From contig AP026538.1 of NCBI GenBank assembly GCA_026075535.2, positions 11,966,001-12,030,000 of the forward strand: a DNA stretch of 64,000 bases, read 5' to 3'. A model generated the notes under the pieces. It had not been told where the DNA came from and searched no databases. It worked only from the letters and a program-made list of their open reading frames with translations. This document shows positions 1 through 12,075 of this stretch, one piece after another. Every line of letters begins with the position of its first letter. The first letter of the stretch is position 1. The DNA comes from Tricholoma matsutake. Its lineage: Eukaryota; Basidiomycota; Agaricomycetes; Agaricales; Tricholomataceae. Both the position numbers and the translations under genes were made by a program.

Positions 1-2100
1 TTTGAGGAGTTGAAGAGGAAGTTTGTGGAGGGACCAATATTAGCCCCAGTGGATTTCACATGCCCTTTACAAGTGGAATCAGATGCATCCAATTTTGCTA
101 CTGGAGCAGTATTATCAATGCTGTGTGAAGATGACAAATGGCATCATTGTGCATATCTGTCCCGAGGGTTGAATGATGTGGAGAGCAATTATGATGTGCA
201 TGACAAAGAGATGTTGGGGATAATACAAGCATTGGAGGCATGGAGGCATTATTTGGAGGGATGTACACATCAGATTGAGATCTGCACAGATCATCAAAAT
301 CTGCAATACTTCATGTCCACTAAAAAGCTTAATTGCCAGCAAGTGCATTGGGCACTATTCCTATCACATTTCAATTTTCACTTGGTCCACAAAGCAGGAA
401 GCTTAATGAGGAAAGCAGATGCATTATCCAGATGTATTGATCATAAAAGGGGGGTGGAGGAGGACAATAAGAATCTTACTTTACTCAAACCCGAATACTT
501 TTGCATTTGCACTATGCGTCAAGGGCATCTATTTATAGATAGCTTGGAAATGGAAATGTTGTCTAAAATTAGACAATGTTTGGAAATGGACAATGAAGTA
601 GTGGAAGCTGTGAAAGCTCTGAAGGGAGAGAAGAAAGGTAATATCAAAGGAGATGAATGGGCTGAGGAACAAGGGTTGGTGTTGTTTCAAGGAACAGTGT
701 ATGTACCGAAGGATCAGGATTTGCGAAGGGAGATCGTCCAGTTACATCACAATATGCCAACTGCCGGACACCCAGGAAGATGGAAGACGTTGGAATTAGT
801 AATGGGAAATTATTGGTGGCCCGGAATTTCGAAGTATGTGTTGGGGTATGTGGATGGATGTGATACGTGCATGAGGGGGAAGAAATTTCCAGAAAAACGT
901 GCAGGAAAATTAATGCCAAACCCTATACCTAAAGCGCCGTGGTGAGATATATCTGTGGATTTTATTACTGGATTACCCGAGGCTTAAGGGTACAATGCAA
1001 TATTCGTGGTATGCAACCACTTCGCAAAGGAGGTCCATATTATTCCTACTACTACAGAAACCTCATCATTGGGCCTGGCATGCCTCTATCTAAATCAGGT
1101 ATGGCGATTACATGGGATACCCAATACTGTTATCTCCGATCACGGACCACAATTTGCTTCCACATTTATGCAAGAACTGAACAACATATTGGGAATTCAA
1201 ACTAAATTATCTATGGCATGTCACCTGCAGACTGATGGGCAGACAGAAAGAATGAACCAGGAGTTGGAGAAGTACCTACGTATGTTTGTCAACTACCGAC
1301 AAACTGACTGGCCTGAATGGCTGGCAATTGCCGAATTTTCCCACAATAACAAATTCCATTTGGCTACTCATATGTCACCCTTTGTTGCGAATTATGGATA
1401 TCATCCTCACATGGGAATAGAACCCAGAAGGGAAGTCAAAGTACAGTCGGTAGAAGACTTTGTATCTAAGATGCAAAAGGTACAAGAGGAAGCAGAGGTG
1501 GCATTGAAGAAAGCACATGATGACATGATGCAACATGTGGATTGTACTCAAGCATGCACTCCAGATTACAAAGTTGGTGACTTGGTGTGGCTAAGTACCA
1601 AGGACCTGAATATTCCATGACCTTTGAGGAAACTTACAGAGAAACAAGTTGGCCCATATGCGATCTCTAAAGTGATCTTGCCTAATGCAGTAGTGCTAAA
1701 ATTACCCCGATCATTCAAGATTGATCCCGAGATTAATGTATCCCGCCTACACCCTTACTGCCTGCCCACTATTCCTGGCCAACAAACTACTCCACAACCT
1801 CCGATAATAGTAGAAGGTGCTCCAGAATACATAGTTGAAGAAATTCTAGACTCATGTCTTTGATGGAAGAAATTGGAGTTCTTAATAAAGTGGAAAAACT
1901 ATACCGACAAAAATAATTCATGGGAACCTGAAGAGAATTGTAAGCAAGTGCGTAACATGATCGCCCAATTCTTTAAATGTAATCCGAATGCTCTGCATCG
2001 CATTGCGAGAATGGTGTATGAGGGGATGAAATTCTGGCCTTACCAAAATTTCACAGAGGGGACAGACATAATATTTTCTTGCCTGGAAGTCGAGGCATAA
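1..2100 (+). pseudogene. Ty3/gypsy copy A, pol 3' half (RNase H, integrase, chromodomain)
   Basis: One reading frame (frame 1) runs from the left window edge to a TAA at 2098-2100. It starts at the RT/RNase H boundary; the RNase H signature VESDASN lies near nt 75. The integrase H2C2 zinc region is at about nt 735-885 (HH...CDTC), the DDE core follows at about 945-1400 (DFITGLP, then [11 protein letters not shown]), and a chromodomain closes it at about 1870-1960 (FLIKWKNY, WEPEENC). Stops interrupt the frame at 943-945, about 985, 1618 and 1861. Copy B at 59-61 kb has sense codons at the first three (CAA, CAA, CGA), and both copies share the TGA at 1861. The upstream part lies outside the window. 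It is a dead copy of a fungal chromovirus; the chromodomain would target integration to modified chromatin. Confidence 0.93.
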
Positions 2101-2111
2101 AAGGGGGGTAA

Positions 2112-2572
2112 TGTTAGGAAACCACCCCATTACCTAATAAATTTTCATTTTCATTTTATTATGTCAAATTACACTACATGACGCCAAATGACGCTACACT
2201 TTGATAGCATGAGAATTTTATTTCGCATGCATCAATATGTACATGCATGTATGAGTGCATTGGTAACAACAATGTACAATATATGTAACATAGTATATAA
2301 ACCCTAAATATATGCCTAGGGGACCCCAGTTGTGTTGTCTTAGGTATTCCACCTACGCTTTCGGTGTGAAAGGCCTTTGTCAACAAACTCACCTATTAAT
2401 AACCCCTTGCATCAAAACCATCAGTTTCCCCATCATGCGCACAGATCCAGCCACCTTCTTGTTGAGAGAACCTGCACGGTCTTAGCTAGCAGATAGTGGG
2501 TGTTGCCCTAACAGCAGGTAGGGTGAGCTGGTTGCAGGCCACCAGGTAGTATGGTGGCGCGGTCATGTTGCC
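2112..2572 (+). repeat. 3' LTR of gypsy copy A
   Basis: The LTR begins TGTTAGGAAACC right after a purine tract (AAAGGGGGGTAA) that follows the pol stop. It aligns with the LTR of copy B at 61125. A perfect CCTAACA end occurs at 2513, but copies A and B stay alike for about 30 bases beyond it. The true end is therefore probably near 2572, matching 61567 in copy B; this end is uncertain. A promoter-like TATATAAACCC stretch sits near 2300. Confidence 0.8.
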
Positions 2573-2733
2573 AGACTGCAAATTGATCATAATGTCAGTT
2601 GGGATAGACAAGACACGGGAGTGGATAGAGAAATGGGAGCAGACAGGATATGGGAGCGGCCAAGACACAGCAGTGGCCAGAGACATGGCAGCAGCCCTTA
2701 ACTTCAACCTGATTTGAAATAAGCAAAGCTTAC

Positions 2734-2904
2734 CCCTCCATCTGCATTATGGACATCAAGTTCCAACTTCTGGCAATATGCATTCATCACCTGATGAGTG
2801 GCAGGAATCATAAAGTGGGGCACTAAATAGTGGTGCCCATCGTTGGCTTGGATTGGGATGTAGCCATCTACAACATTGCCTTGCATTTGCTGCTGGTCGC
2901 TCAT
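2734..2904 (-). pseudogene. First exon of an unidentified gene truncated by gypsy A
   Basis: An ATG at 2904 opens 57 codons (MSDQQQMQG... to HNADGG) that end at a plausible GTAAGC splice donor. A candidate intron end (CAATTTGCAG) falls at about 2574, where the LTR of copy A begins, so the rest of the gene appears to have been lost or displaced by that insertion. The reading includes DGHHYLVPHFMIPATHQV, which I do not recognise as a named domain. Real exon versus chance ORF is uncertain. Confidence 0.4.
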
Positions 2905-3296
2905 TGTGGATGGATCAATGTAACAGAGGTTATAATGTGCATCTAATCTAGTGATCAGATATTGATGTTATTTGTTTGGCCTTGATGAACAAACACATGT
3001 GATGGTTGATTTTCATCGTTCCAATTTTTGTTGACTTTCAAACCCCATCACTCCCGTCCCCATTCCTGTCCCTGCCCTGACTCATCTCAACATGAATGTT
3101 ACAGCTCAACAAGTCCTCGGCCACATCAGCCAGATCGAGCAGGCTGTTCCAAATGGCCTTCAAACATGAAACATCAAGGCCATCATGAGGGAACAAAAAT
3201 GGGCACTTGTAAGTAAAATACTATCAGGATGACAGTGGGACTAATATACTGTAAAACACATTATTTTCATGGCAAAGACAGGATATCGGGGAGGAT

Positions 3297-4142
3297 TTGA
3301 AAGTGGCATTCAGTGCCAAGTCTTTCTTGTGGGGTTTTTTGGTAGCATGGGGAAGTTCTGATAGAACGGGAGATGAGATTTTCATGGAAGGTCAGCTGCG
3401 TGCAATGAAGAAATTTGATGAGAAAGGTGGGATTGCGGGAACCTCAGGGGTTTTGGCATCAGGAGCGGGAGGTGGAGCGGCTGCTGGTCCTTCAAGATCA
3501 GGAGTGGGAGTGGCAGGTGGGGGTGCGGGAATGGGACCAGGAATGGGAGCAGGATGAGGGAAGGGAGCAGGACAAGGGAAGGGAGTGGGACAATGGAGGG
3601 GAACAGGAGTGGGAACAGGAGTGGGAACGGGGATGGGAACAGGAACTGGAACTGGAACTGGAATGGGAGTGGGAACAGGAGCTCGAGGGGAGACCAGGCA
3701 AAGGAAACCACAGGCGCCAGTGGAGCCATTGGGATCCAGGTCACACCAGCCAGAACATCAATGCCCAGATGCACACCCATCGGCACCACCCACCCCAACC
3801 ACTCCAGCAAGACCAAGTGGGAGTGGCAGGACCAGGCGACTTCAGAGCAGCAGTGGGAGCTCTGGTGAGGATTTAGAAAATGATGGGGAATCAGAGGGGA
3901 TGGAAAGTGATGGAGATGGATTGTTGGAGCAAAAGGAGCAAAGGGAACAATGGCAACAACCAGTGCGCAGGGCAGTAAGGCCAACTCCCTGCATACGATG
4001 CTAATGGCTTGGGCAACAATGTCACGAACAGGTCAATGGGAAGGGCGCATGTTTCGAATGTGGGAAGGGCAAAGTCAAGTGCAAAAAAATGAAAGATGGT
4101 CATGGAGAGGACAAGCCACAAGGAAGAGGCACTTTTCTTTGA
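3297..4142 (+). pseudogene. Gly/Thr-rich protein relic with a C-terminal cysteine cluster
   Basis: One frame (frame 3) reads from 3297 to a TGA at 4140-4142, with a TGA at 3555 and a TAA at about 4002. An N-terminal segment (FSAKSFLWGF) is followed by Gly-rich low complexity with GVGTG/GTGTG repeats at 3440-3690, a basic Ser/Pro-rich part, an acidic stretch (EDLENDGESEG), then a cysteine cluster (CIRC, CHEQ, CFECGKGKVKC). The CxxC-x-K-x-K-C ending resembles the clusters in the antisense genes of gypsy elements D and C, so it may be a relic of that family. Function is unknown. Confidence 0.45.
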
Positions 4143-4179
4143 CTAAGAGCCCCTATGCAGCGGTGTGGTGCTGATATCA

Positions 4180-4925
4180 ATAAAATTTATTACACCAAGG
4201 GAGGGGAAATTTGGAAATTTGGAAAAGTGAAGCTTGGTCAGCATGGAACATCTACATCAATGTGCATCAACATGTGTGAGAGTCCAGGTATACCATGGCC
4301 TGCAGCAGATATTGGCAAGTTATCTTAAAAAATTGATGGTATAGGTCCCATCTTTGCTTGGTCTCACTTGGTCTTGCCCAGGTCCAAACTGATTTTGACT
4401 GGGTGTGATGGCTGGCAACCATATTTACGTAAGGTAGATCTCAATAAAGTGGGTGACATTTCAACAGACTTCTGCTGAAGTTTCTTAACAGCACATTATC
4501 AAAAGGTCCCTTCCCACAGAGTTATTTAAACCATACTATTCTAGGTGCTAATGAATTTACAATAGGAAAAACTTGGCTGTGGAGGCTGCCATTAAGTTTC
4601 TCAAAGTGAGAACTTCTGGATGTGACAACATGGTCACAGCAGCCAGATTCAATGCTCACAAACCTAATGGCAACTCAGCCTCACCAGTTTTGGAGAAAGG
4701 GAAGTGACATATCTTTAGGGAAGACATTTTGAAACATTTCTGTGAGGCCACAATTTTCAAAACGTCATTTAGTCAAATGGCAATTATGATTCAGATAATG
4801 TCACTCATTTCACATGATCGAGTTGATTCTAATGAGATCTACCTTATGTGTTGGGGTATAAGAGCTTTGGTGATCCTTCCCTGTGAAACAGTTTTAAGGA
4901 CATCCTGAACCCCCCTCCATGTGAT
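4180..4925. other. Stretch without recognisable genes
   Basis: Short ORFs only. I see no domain, no tandem array and no clear TIR. It sits between the cysteine-cluster relic and the subterminal region of the hAT element and could be remnant intergenic or decayed transposon DNA. Confidence 0.4.
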
Positions 4926-4929
4926 GTAC

Positions 4930-5045
4930 AGGATCTGTGTTCTGCAACCCCCTTGCCATCTAGTGTTGTTGGCAGAACCCTGCCATTCTGCTGAGTTCCA
5001 CCACTGCCCAAGGGTCCTGGGCAGAACCTGGCAGAACTAATGTGT
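4930..5045 (+). repeat. Probable subterminal repeats of the hAT element (5' side)
   Basis: GGCAGAA and its complement occur several times within about 110 bp just upstream of the hAT reading frame. The same motif is clustered at 15250-15360, beyond the C-terminal end of the displaced hAT half. Clustered subterminal motifs that bind transposase are usual in hAT elements. No TIR or TSD could be fixed here. Confidence 0.4.
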
Positions 5046-5118
5046 GCCTGAAAAAAAAATACAATATATCATACAACTTCAGTTAGAAATATTTATAACC
5101 ACTTCCATTTCCATTGTA

Positions 5119-6061
5119 ATGGCTGGAGGCAGAAAATACCCAGCAATTGTCTCCTCAAACTTCATGGTTATTGAGAAGAAAAATGACAAATCCAACTGCT
5201 ACTGGCTGCAATGTAACCATTGGCCCAATGACACTGCAAAACTGAGACAACCAACATATCAAACACCTCGCAGATCCTAAACAATGTCCCAATGCTCCTG
5301 CCAAAATACGCAAGCAAGCCCTGATCTATTTAGCAGGGAAAAATGCAAGTGACACTATTTTTGTTTCAGCATCTCATGCAACAACACCTGCTGAAATGGA
5401 GAATGATGCAATGTCAACTATTGATGCAACAACAGCTCTGGTTCCTGTAAAGAAGTGGAAGTCAGGAACATTAGCAGGGATGGTGGATTATCTGCTTTCA
5501 GAAGTACAGAAAGCTCGGGCTGATGTTAAATTGTTTCGGTGAGTTGATCAAGTTATGTATTTATGATGCTTGTACTCACCATGGCCAATGAAAGCTTTAT
5601 TGTTCATGCCAATGTCGCATTCTCTGTATCTGAGAATTGGTTTTTCCTTGATTTCCTGGATGAGCTCCAGCCACTTTAGGAAGCACCAAGCCAATATGTG
5701 CTGTCACATTTAATTATGGATGCTGAAGCTGCAAGAGTGGAATTGGAGGACATTGTTTACATGAAGGATAGGAAAAGGCTTACTTTGTTAATTGATTGTT
5801 AGGAGGATATTTTGAGACAAAGTCTTTATGGCTCAGTTGCTGTGGAAGTCAGCCAATATCCATCTGTTCTAAGCTTGACTGATATGACAGGGAACTGTGC
5901 AACAGCTGAAAACATCCTGAAGGTGGCTGTTGATGGTTTGAAGACTATGGAGCTCGAGGGAGGGAGTAACATCATTGTAGTAACAATGGACAATCCTACA
6001 GTCATGCAGTCATTCTGGAACAAATTTCAAGGAAAGTATTTTTGGGTTCTGGTGCAGTGTT
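5119..6061 (+). pseudogene. hAT transposase, N-terminal half (BED finger and start of catalytic region)
   Basis: It starts at ATG 5119. A BED-type zinc finger reads CYWLQC followed, after a one-base frameshift near 5245, by NQHIKHLADPKQC. The middle reads ENWFFLDFLDELQPL, and the catalytic DUF659-like part reads LTLLIDC...LTDMTGNCATAENIL and TMDNPTVMQSFWNKFQGKYFWVL. Stops at about 5538, 5679 and 5802 kill it. The frame ends at WVL near 6055, exactly where the piece at 18222 on the minus strand takes over (ACFLHQLNTLIGEIC). This is one half of a gene split by an inversion. Confidence 0.85.
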
Positions 6062-6063
6062 AA

Positions 6064-6786
6064 AATCATGTACCAAACTGGCAAGCTTGCTAATAGGTTA
6101 CAGCCGGTTCATATGCCACGTGAGCTAATTCCCCGGATTTTCACACATAATGCCTTCAATTTCGCTCCCTGGATCATCAAAAATGGTTGAGAAATGAGAG
6201 AGATATGACCAAATACATTTTGGACGAGTATTTTGTTGTGATTAAAATAACTTTGATTGTACTGCTTATACCTTGTGTTACAAAACTGTTGGGTACAATT
6301 GGACATCATCCATGACATAAAAATAACACACATAAACATCTGTACCATGTATCTTTGATTAATTTAACACCCCTCACAAGCTGCAACTACATACTACAAC
6401 TACAACTACAACCTACAAACTACAACATGTAATACAATGTACTTTTGTTTTGGTCATATCTCAGTCAAACCTTGATCAAATCTCTGAAAAGTTGGACCAG
6501 TCGCCGGGAAATTACGATATCCAACTGCTGGTGAAACCGTTAAATGGTCCGGGTAATAGTTGCTGAGAAACATATGGGATATATTGGTACAACAAATTTT
6601 ACAACAAAAAGTCGGTTTGGACTGGTTTTTATCGGTCCATGGACCGATATGGACCAGTCCTATGCGGTCCAGTTGCAGTCCATCAATATCTGGGTCAGCC
6701 CTGGACCAGTTGTGGTTGCGGTTGTGGTTGCCCCATTTAGACATCAAAAACCAGACTTAACTGGACCTGTAAATGCTAGACCTAAA
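6064..6786. repeat. Recombinant MITE remnant at the left inversion breakpoint
   Basis: From about 6490 the sequence is rich in GGACCAGTC/GACTGG palindromic words, as in the hAT-type MITEs at 11197 and 36071. It ends GGACCTGTAAATGCTA at 6778, followed by GACCTAAA (6779-6786). That octamer is the reverse complement of TTTAGGTC at 18425-18432, so the two sites together are an 8-bp target-site duplication in the integrase of gypsy D. The stretch 6064-6450 is unassigned. Confidence 0.6.
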
Positions 6787-9690
6787 GAGCGGGAAAATGC
6801 AGAAACAAACTCGGATCCATGATCGCACGTAACATGCGACAGTACTCCATGCTTAGAGAAAATGTGGATAACAAATAACTTTGCAAGTTGTGGAGCATTG
6901 ATCTCATCCACAGTAGGAATAAAGATTCCTTGCTTTGAAAGTCAATCCACTACAACGAGGATGGAAGTATAGCCAGATGATGCAGATAAATGCTTGATAA
7001 AATCCATAGACATGGAATTCCACTGTCTCTCTGGGACTGGAAGTTGTTTCAATAATCCATAGGGTCTATGTCATGGTGCTTTGGAGTGGTTCCAAGTCAT
7101 GCATGAGTTGCAAAAATGCTGGACGAAGGTTCAAAGTTTAGGCCATACATATTCTCATTGTACAAGCTGGAGTGTCTTGTTTTGACCAAGGTGTCTGGGT
7201 AGAATGTGATCATGCTTGTATTGTAAAACCTTGAGTCGAAGATCATTAGTGTCTGGAACATAGATGCAGTTGTTTCGACATAATAGATCACTGTCATCAA
7301 TAGTCCACCTAGGGTCAGTAATGCATGGGAATTGCGCAGTGGTGACTGGATCAAGGGTGCACGATTCTCAAATGGTATTATGGAGTTGTTCAATATCCAT
7401 AATAATGGCTGATCAAATAATTGGGGTGGCATAATACATGGCCCATAATGAAGCAGTAAGTTGCTCGTTGGTGAATATAGGGTGCAAATTGCTTGGGTTT
7501 GTGGAGGCAAAGTTGCTATTTCCCCCTTTACAGTAGACATCCCATTGTCTAGTTAAAGTGTCAGGTTTTGCTCCTAGTTTCCTGGGTCGTAAGTGGATGA
7601 CCATATTGAAATGTGAAAGGTACTCAGACCATCAAGCTTGGCACTGAGTAAGCAGCTTTGTGGTAGCAAAATACACCAAGTTTATGTGAGTAACCACATC
7701 AACGGGGTTTGCACTGCCTTCAAGGTAATGATGCCAATGCTTAAAGGCTTCAAAAATGGCGAGTAATTCCTTATCATGAGTATTGTAGTTTCTTATCATG
7801 AGTATTGTAGTTTAATTCCACGGGGTTAAAGGAACAGGAGTGGAATGCAATATGGTGAATTTCTCCATCAGGGGCATAGATGGATAGAATAGTGGCAAAG
7901 GCATAATCTGAGGCATCAGTTTCAACGATCATATGAGAATCTGGTACCCAGTGGGTGAGTATAGGGGTGTGGGTGAATTCCTCCTTGAGACGGTTGAAAG
8001 CCATCCTACTTCTCTCATCAAAATTCCAGGGTGCATTTTTATGGGTTAGCTGCATAAGGGGTATGGCAATTTCAGAATATCCATGAATAAAGCAGTGGTA
8101 AAAGTTGCAGAAGCTGAGGAAGGATTGCATGTCCTTTTCTTTCCATGGTTCAGGCTAATCTACAATAAATTGTACTTTATCCTGAGCCATGTTTAATGCA
8201 TCAGGTGTGAGGACAAAGCCGAGATATTCAATGGTGTCTTTGTGGAACTCACATTTCTATGCTCCAGCATAAAGACCATTTGTGCATAACCTTCAGAGGA
8301 CTTCTTTGACATGTTCACTGTGCTGAGCCATGTCTTCAGAGTCAATTAAAATGTTGTCAAGGTAGACAACAACACAGACCTCCAGAAGGTCATGAAATAT
8401 ATCATTCATAAAGCGCTGGAAAGTCACGGGTGCATTTGAGAGACTGAATGGTATGACTAGCCATTCGAAAGAACCATATCAGGTGCGGAAAGTGGTGTTC
8501 CACTCTTCTCCATCAGCAATGCGCACTAAATCATAAGCATGACAAAGGTTGATTTTAGTACATATGCAAGCTTTCTTTGGGGTGTTCAGTAAATCAGAAA
8601 GCAAAGCTAATGGATACCTATCTTTCTTAGTGATTTGGTTAAGACTGCAGTATTCAACACAAAGCCACAATTGTCCATTCTTCTTCTGGATGAAGAGTAT
8701 TGGTGCTCCATGAGGGGAACTAGATTGTCGAATGAAACCACTATTAAGGTTTTCATTGATGAATGCGCAAAGTGCTTCTAGTTCCGATGGGGACAAAGAA
8801 TACATGCCTCCAGGGGGTAGTTCTGAGCCATCTTGTAACTTGATCCTTAGATTGTAAGGATGATGAGGAGGAAGAGTATCATACTTCTTTTTGCTGAAGA
8901 CATCAGCAAAATTGTGATACTCTTCTGGCACATCAGAAAGGTCCACGGATGATGTATCAGAATGTGCAGCTTTTCGGTAGGCAGATTCATTGCAGAGTAT
9001 GAGTCAGAACACTACAGAACCTTGTGTATGGGCAGCACACATATAGGCAGGAGCATTTGTTAGAGATATGTGCGGTGGCAAAGTGGTTTGGGACGAGGGG
9101 GGTTGAGATGTGATAGGGTGTTCAAATTGCAGATTTGTCATGGGTTCCCACTCAAGAGGGCTCAAAAATGATAACAAAGGTTCAGATGGATCAGGCAGCA
9201 AAGCTGCTTCTCTGGTAGACTTCTAGGGTGCTTGACCTGTATGCTGAGCAGAGCAGAACTCAATATGGCCTGTAAACAAGTCAATCAATGGATTGTATTG
9301 TTTCAGCCCATCATAACCAAGTACTGCTGAGCAGGAAGAGTCGAGCGATGTGACATAGAACTGGATGACTAGTGTAACACCAGTCAGGAAAGTTATCAGG
9401 ATTTCTGCCATTTGTGTAATGATAGAATTATAAGTTCCATCAAATAGTCAGAGTCCCATTGTTGGTACTGCAATGGTTGGTATGCTATGGTTTCTGACAA
9501 AGGTCATATCAATGCAGTAGTGCAAGGAACCAGAATCGATAAGGGTACAAATGAAGTAAGTCCAAAGTGGTTTTCAGGGTAACGAAAAGTGAATCAGGAT
9601 CAGAAAGAGTGGATGCATTAAGTTGAACAAATGCTACTATGTGGAGAAGGTCAATGCAACCCTTGGGCTGAGTAGCTTGATCAAGAGGGT
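6787..9690 (-). pseudogene. Gypsy element D, pol (protease, RT, RNase H, integrase N-half)
   Basis: Read right to left: protease with LIDSGSLH near 9530; RT from 8946 (KKKYDTLPPHHPY..., KKDRYPLALLSDLL) with the active site altered from YLDD to YLDN near 8350 and KIDL changed to KINL; RNase H with VETDASDYA near 7930; tether to 7570; integrase DDE core starting near 7000 and reading HVTCDHGSEFVSAF before it stops at 6787. Many frameshifts and stops. The rest of the integrase (DMKIHFTSGYHP) is at 18425 on the other strand. The same lineage as element C. Confidence 0.9.
7517..7528 (-). promoter_or_regulatory. Candidate central polypurine tract of gypsy D
   Basis: On the minus strand this reads AAGGGGGAAATA, identical to the tract beside the 3' LTR of the same element (20335-20346). 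It lies in pol between RNase H and integrase, where lentiviruses and Ty1 carry a central tract that primes plus-strand synthesis. The codons give Lys-Gly-Gly-Asn-Ser, so protein conservation is an alternative cause. Confidence 0.45.
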
Positions 9691-9696
9691 TGCTGA

Positions 9697-10958
9697 CTAT
9701 TTTTTTGTATCCACAGAATCTGACTTGGATTCATTAGATGCAATGGCAGCAGCATGACCTTTGACTGCTTTAGACTTGGGGCAGTCATGCACTATGTGAC
9801 CATTTTCTCCACAATAGAGACAAAGGCCTTCCTTCATTTGACGTTCACATTCTTCCTTAGTGAGCTTTCCATTCTTGCCTAGTTTGTTGGAGGAGTTGTT
9901 GGATTTCTCCTTGACATTCTTGGATTTGGCATCAGAAGTTGACGGGTTTTCCGAATGCGGAGGGCTGTTGGATTTAGGGGCAGAGGAATAGTTGGAGTTG
10001 GAGTTGGGGTGCGATGATTCGGCTTCCTTCTTGGAAGGGGCCTTGGATTCAGTATTAGCCTCATCCTTCATCATCCAATAGATTTCATCAGTGTCTTGTG
10101 CTTTCAGACATAACACAGAGTGTGTGTTGGGTTTGCCACCACTTTGAAGAACTTCAGTGCATGAATGCAATGGAAGTCCACAGAAATAGCAGGCACAAAG
10201 GGCGGATTCATTCCAATTGAGTTTGGAGGTGAGTTTCCAAAACTCAACATTGTACTTGAGGATTTTCCAATTCTCCCTCATTGTCAATTCGGTGAGTGCT
10301 TTCTCAGCATCACCGACATTGATGAATGCAGGGAAATTCCACATCCAATGGGCACTATTGGTTGGGTCCATGAGACCAGGCTCAAAATAGTTGATGTGGC
10401 TCCTTTGAGATAAGAAAGGATGAATAAAATCTTTTTCTCATCAGAGGAAACAATGTGGGCACAGTCTTGGAAATGCAGATTACAAGATACAAGGAAATCT
10501 TGCAACTTGCATTGGTCAGAGCCATCAAAGGTGTCAGGTTCTCAAACCTTAATCTTTTCAGGCCTGGGAGCAGATGGTGGCTGGCATAGGGAACTAATGC
10601 CAGCAGTGAAGTTAGACATAACCTCTAAGAACCTCTCATTCCTGTTGGAAAGAGGTACATCACTGGGTTCATTGCTGTTGGGGTCATCTGGTAAATCTCC
10701 ATCACCATTGTTGTTGCCATCTCCTGGGTCAGGCAGGTCATTGGAAAGATCCTGTGTGTTGTCAATATATCCAAGAGGGGTAGGTGTACAATTTTCTTCT
10801 CTGGAAGTATTAGCTTCGGTGTCTTCTGAAGCTACAGGGTTACCACGGGGTGTGCATGGTCTTTGAGCTTGGTTGGTGCTGATGGATTCTGCACCAAAAC
10901 CTATGGTTGAAAAACAGATGGTGTATGTGCAGAAGTACTGAGCATGGTACTGCATCAT
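9697..10958 (-). pseudogene. Gypsy element D, gag
   Basis: The reading starts at an ATG codon near 10958. The N-terminal part is Pro/Asp/Asn-rich. The capsid-like part (FLVSCNLHFQD, SSDEKKILFILSYLKG) continues after a frameshift near 10370. A CCHC knuckle (CLYCGENGHIVHDC) lies near 9800 and the frame ends at VDTKK, 9697. Compared with element C, about 11 residues between AF and GDAEKAL are missing. The gag product would form the particle and package RNA. Dead copy. Confidence 0.88.
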
Positions 10959-11196
10959 ACAGGGGTTAGGGATGATCTATGTTGTGCAGTTAGACCAGCA
11001 CACTGAGAGTTTCGAGTAGTGCGAGTTGGGTTGGTTTGGGTCAGGAGTATATTGATTCAAGGGGTTGGGTCATCAAGAAAAATGGGAGTTCAAATATACT
11101 GTTAAGGCTGAGTCAAAATGGACTATAATCAGAAAACACATGGGTTTCCGAAGGGGAACAAATGGGAATTGGCTTCAACTTATAAGAGGTTGCACC

Positions 11197-11773
11197 TAGT
11201 GCTTTGAGGTCCGGTCCTAAGAACCAGAAAAGGACCGCAAGCTGGACCGGACCATAACCAGTTATATAGGACCGCTGGTTATGATCCTAGTTAAATTTAA
11301 ACAAAAAAAATGCAGAAAACCAGTTCAAATAAACCGGTATTAACCGGTTTAGACCAGTTCAGCTATGTCCATACATAGCCACGTTCAGGGGCTACTAAAT
11401 GACCAAAGATTTAAGCAAATTGGTCAAGAATTGAGTGAGATATCATCAAAACCGACTTTGAATGCAAGTTTGATGATATCAAACTCGGTTTTAATGATAT
11501 CTCACTTGTTTCTTGGCCGATTTGCATAACTTTTTGGGTCTTTTGTTCGCATCCTGTAGGGGAACGTGTGAAAAAGGTGGTTATGACCGGTTATTACTGG
11601 TGTGGACCACAGTTCAGTTATGAACCAGTCATGACTGGTTATGGTTGGTTTTTTGCAGTTTTTTCGGTCCTGGTCTGGTTATTTGGCCATTTCCTTTTAT
11701 AGATAACCAGTCTGATTATAGGTTCACCCAAGAAAGGCAAAAAAACCGGACCGGACCGGACCTCGAAGCACTA
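11197..11773. mobile_element. Complete 577-bp hAT-type MITE with perfect 8-bp TSD
   Basis: Termini TAGTGCTTTGAGGTCC and GGACCTCGAAGCACTA are inverted repeats with one mismatch. They are flanked by GTTGCACC at 11189-11196 and again at 11774-11781. The interior is a long imperfect palindrome: the arm GAGTGAGATATCAT near 11430 faces ATGATATCTCACTT near 11500, and ACCAGTT/AACTGG words repeat throughout. It has no ORF, so it must move with an external hAT transposase. It sits in the 5' leader of gypsy D. Confidence 0.9.
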
Positions 11774-11879
11774 GTTGCACCTTTTTCTTGACTATCAAAT
11801 ATTCCCTGATTTTAGATGATCAAGTCGGATGACAGTGGTAATGTGTGGTTATCTGCAGTTATGTCCATCGAGTGCAAGC

Positions 11880-11937
11880 TCAGAAGAGTAGTTGAGACTA
11901 GAGGGGTTTAACTTTACAATATTTGAACTGGAGAGGT
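11880..11937 (-). repeat. Inner end of gypsy D 5' LTR, separated by SINE insertions
   Basis: On the minus strand it reads CTCCAGTTCAAATATTGTAA followed by AGTTAAA, matching the right-hand end of the D 3' LTR near 28205-28230. The outer part of this LTR is at 13525-13920, so about 1.6 kb has been inserted into the LTR. Confidence 0.6.
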
Positions 11938-12075
11938 CTTTACACTCCCCCCCCAATCTGATTGGACTCTGTTCGGACACTCAGTGGCTACCACAGGGAT
12001 TGAACCCTCGTAGTCATCATGATAAAGTACATTTGAGGCAACAATATAACCGTTAGACTAAAGTATCATTACAGG
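11938..12075 (-). repeat. tRNA-derived SINE, short copy
   Basis: On the minus strand an A-box (TAGTCTAACGG, 12050-12060) and a B-box (GGTTCAATCCC, 11996-12007) are spaced as in a tRNA gene. The copy ends in a G-run tail (GGGGGGGGAGTGTAAAG). The same unusual tail closes the SINE at 13181-13524, so they belong to one family. Pol III transcription would start from the internal boxes. Confidence 0.65.

Noticed and set aside
2112..2513. 402-bp LTR ending at CCCTAACA (2513 and 61526)
   Set aside because: The two copies stay alike for about 30 bases past that point, which would be unlikely for two independent insertions. A longer LTR ending at 61567 fits better, though the end in copy A is damaged.
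3382..3984. Leu/Pro-rich and Ser-rich minus-strand ORFs opposite the Gly-rich relic
   Set aside because: They are complements of GGGAGTGGGAACAGG-type simple repeats, with no domain or start context.
10960..10980. GGGGTTAGGGATG as a telomere repeat trace
   Set aside because: It is a single TTAGGG word without an array.
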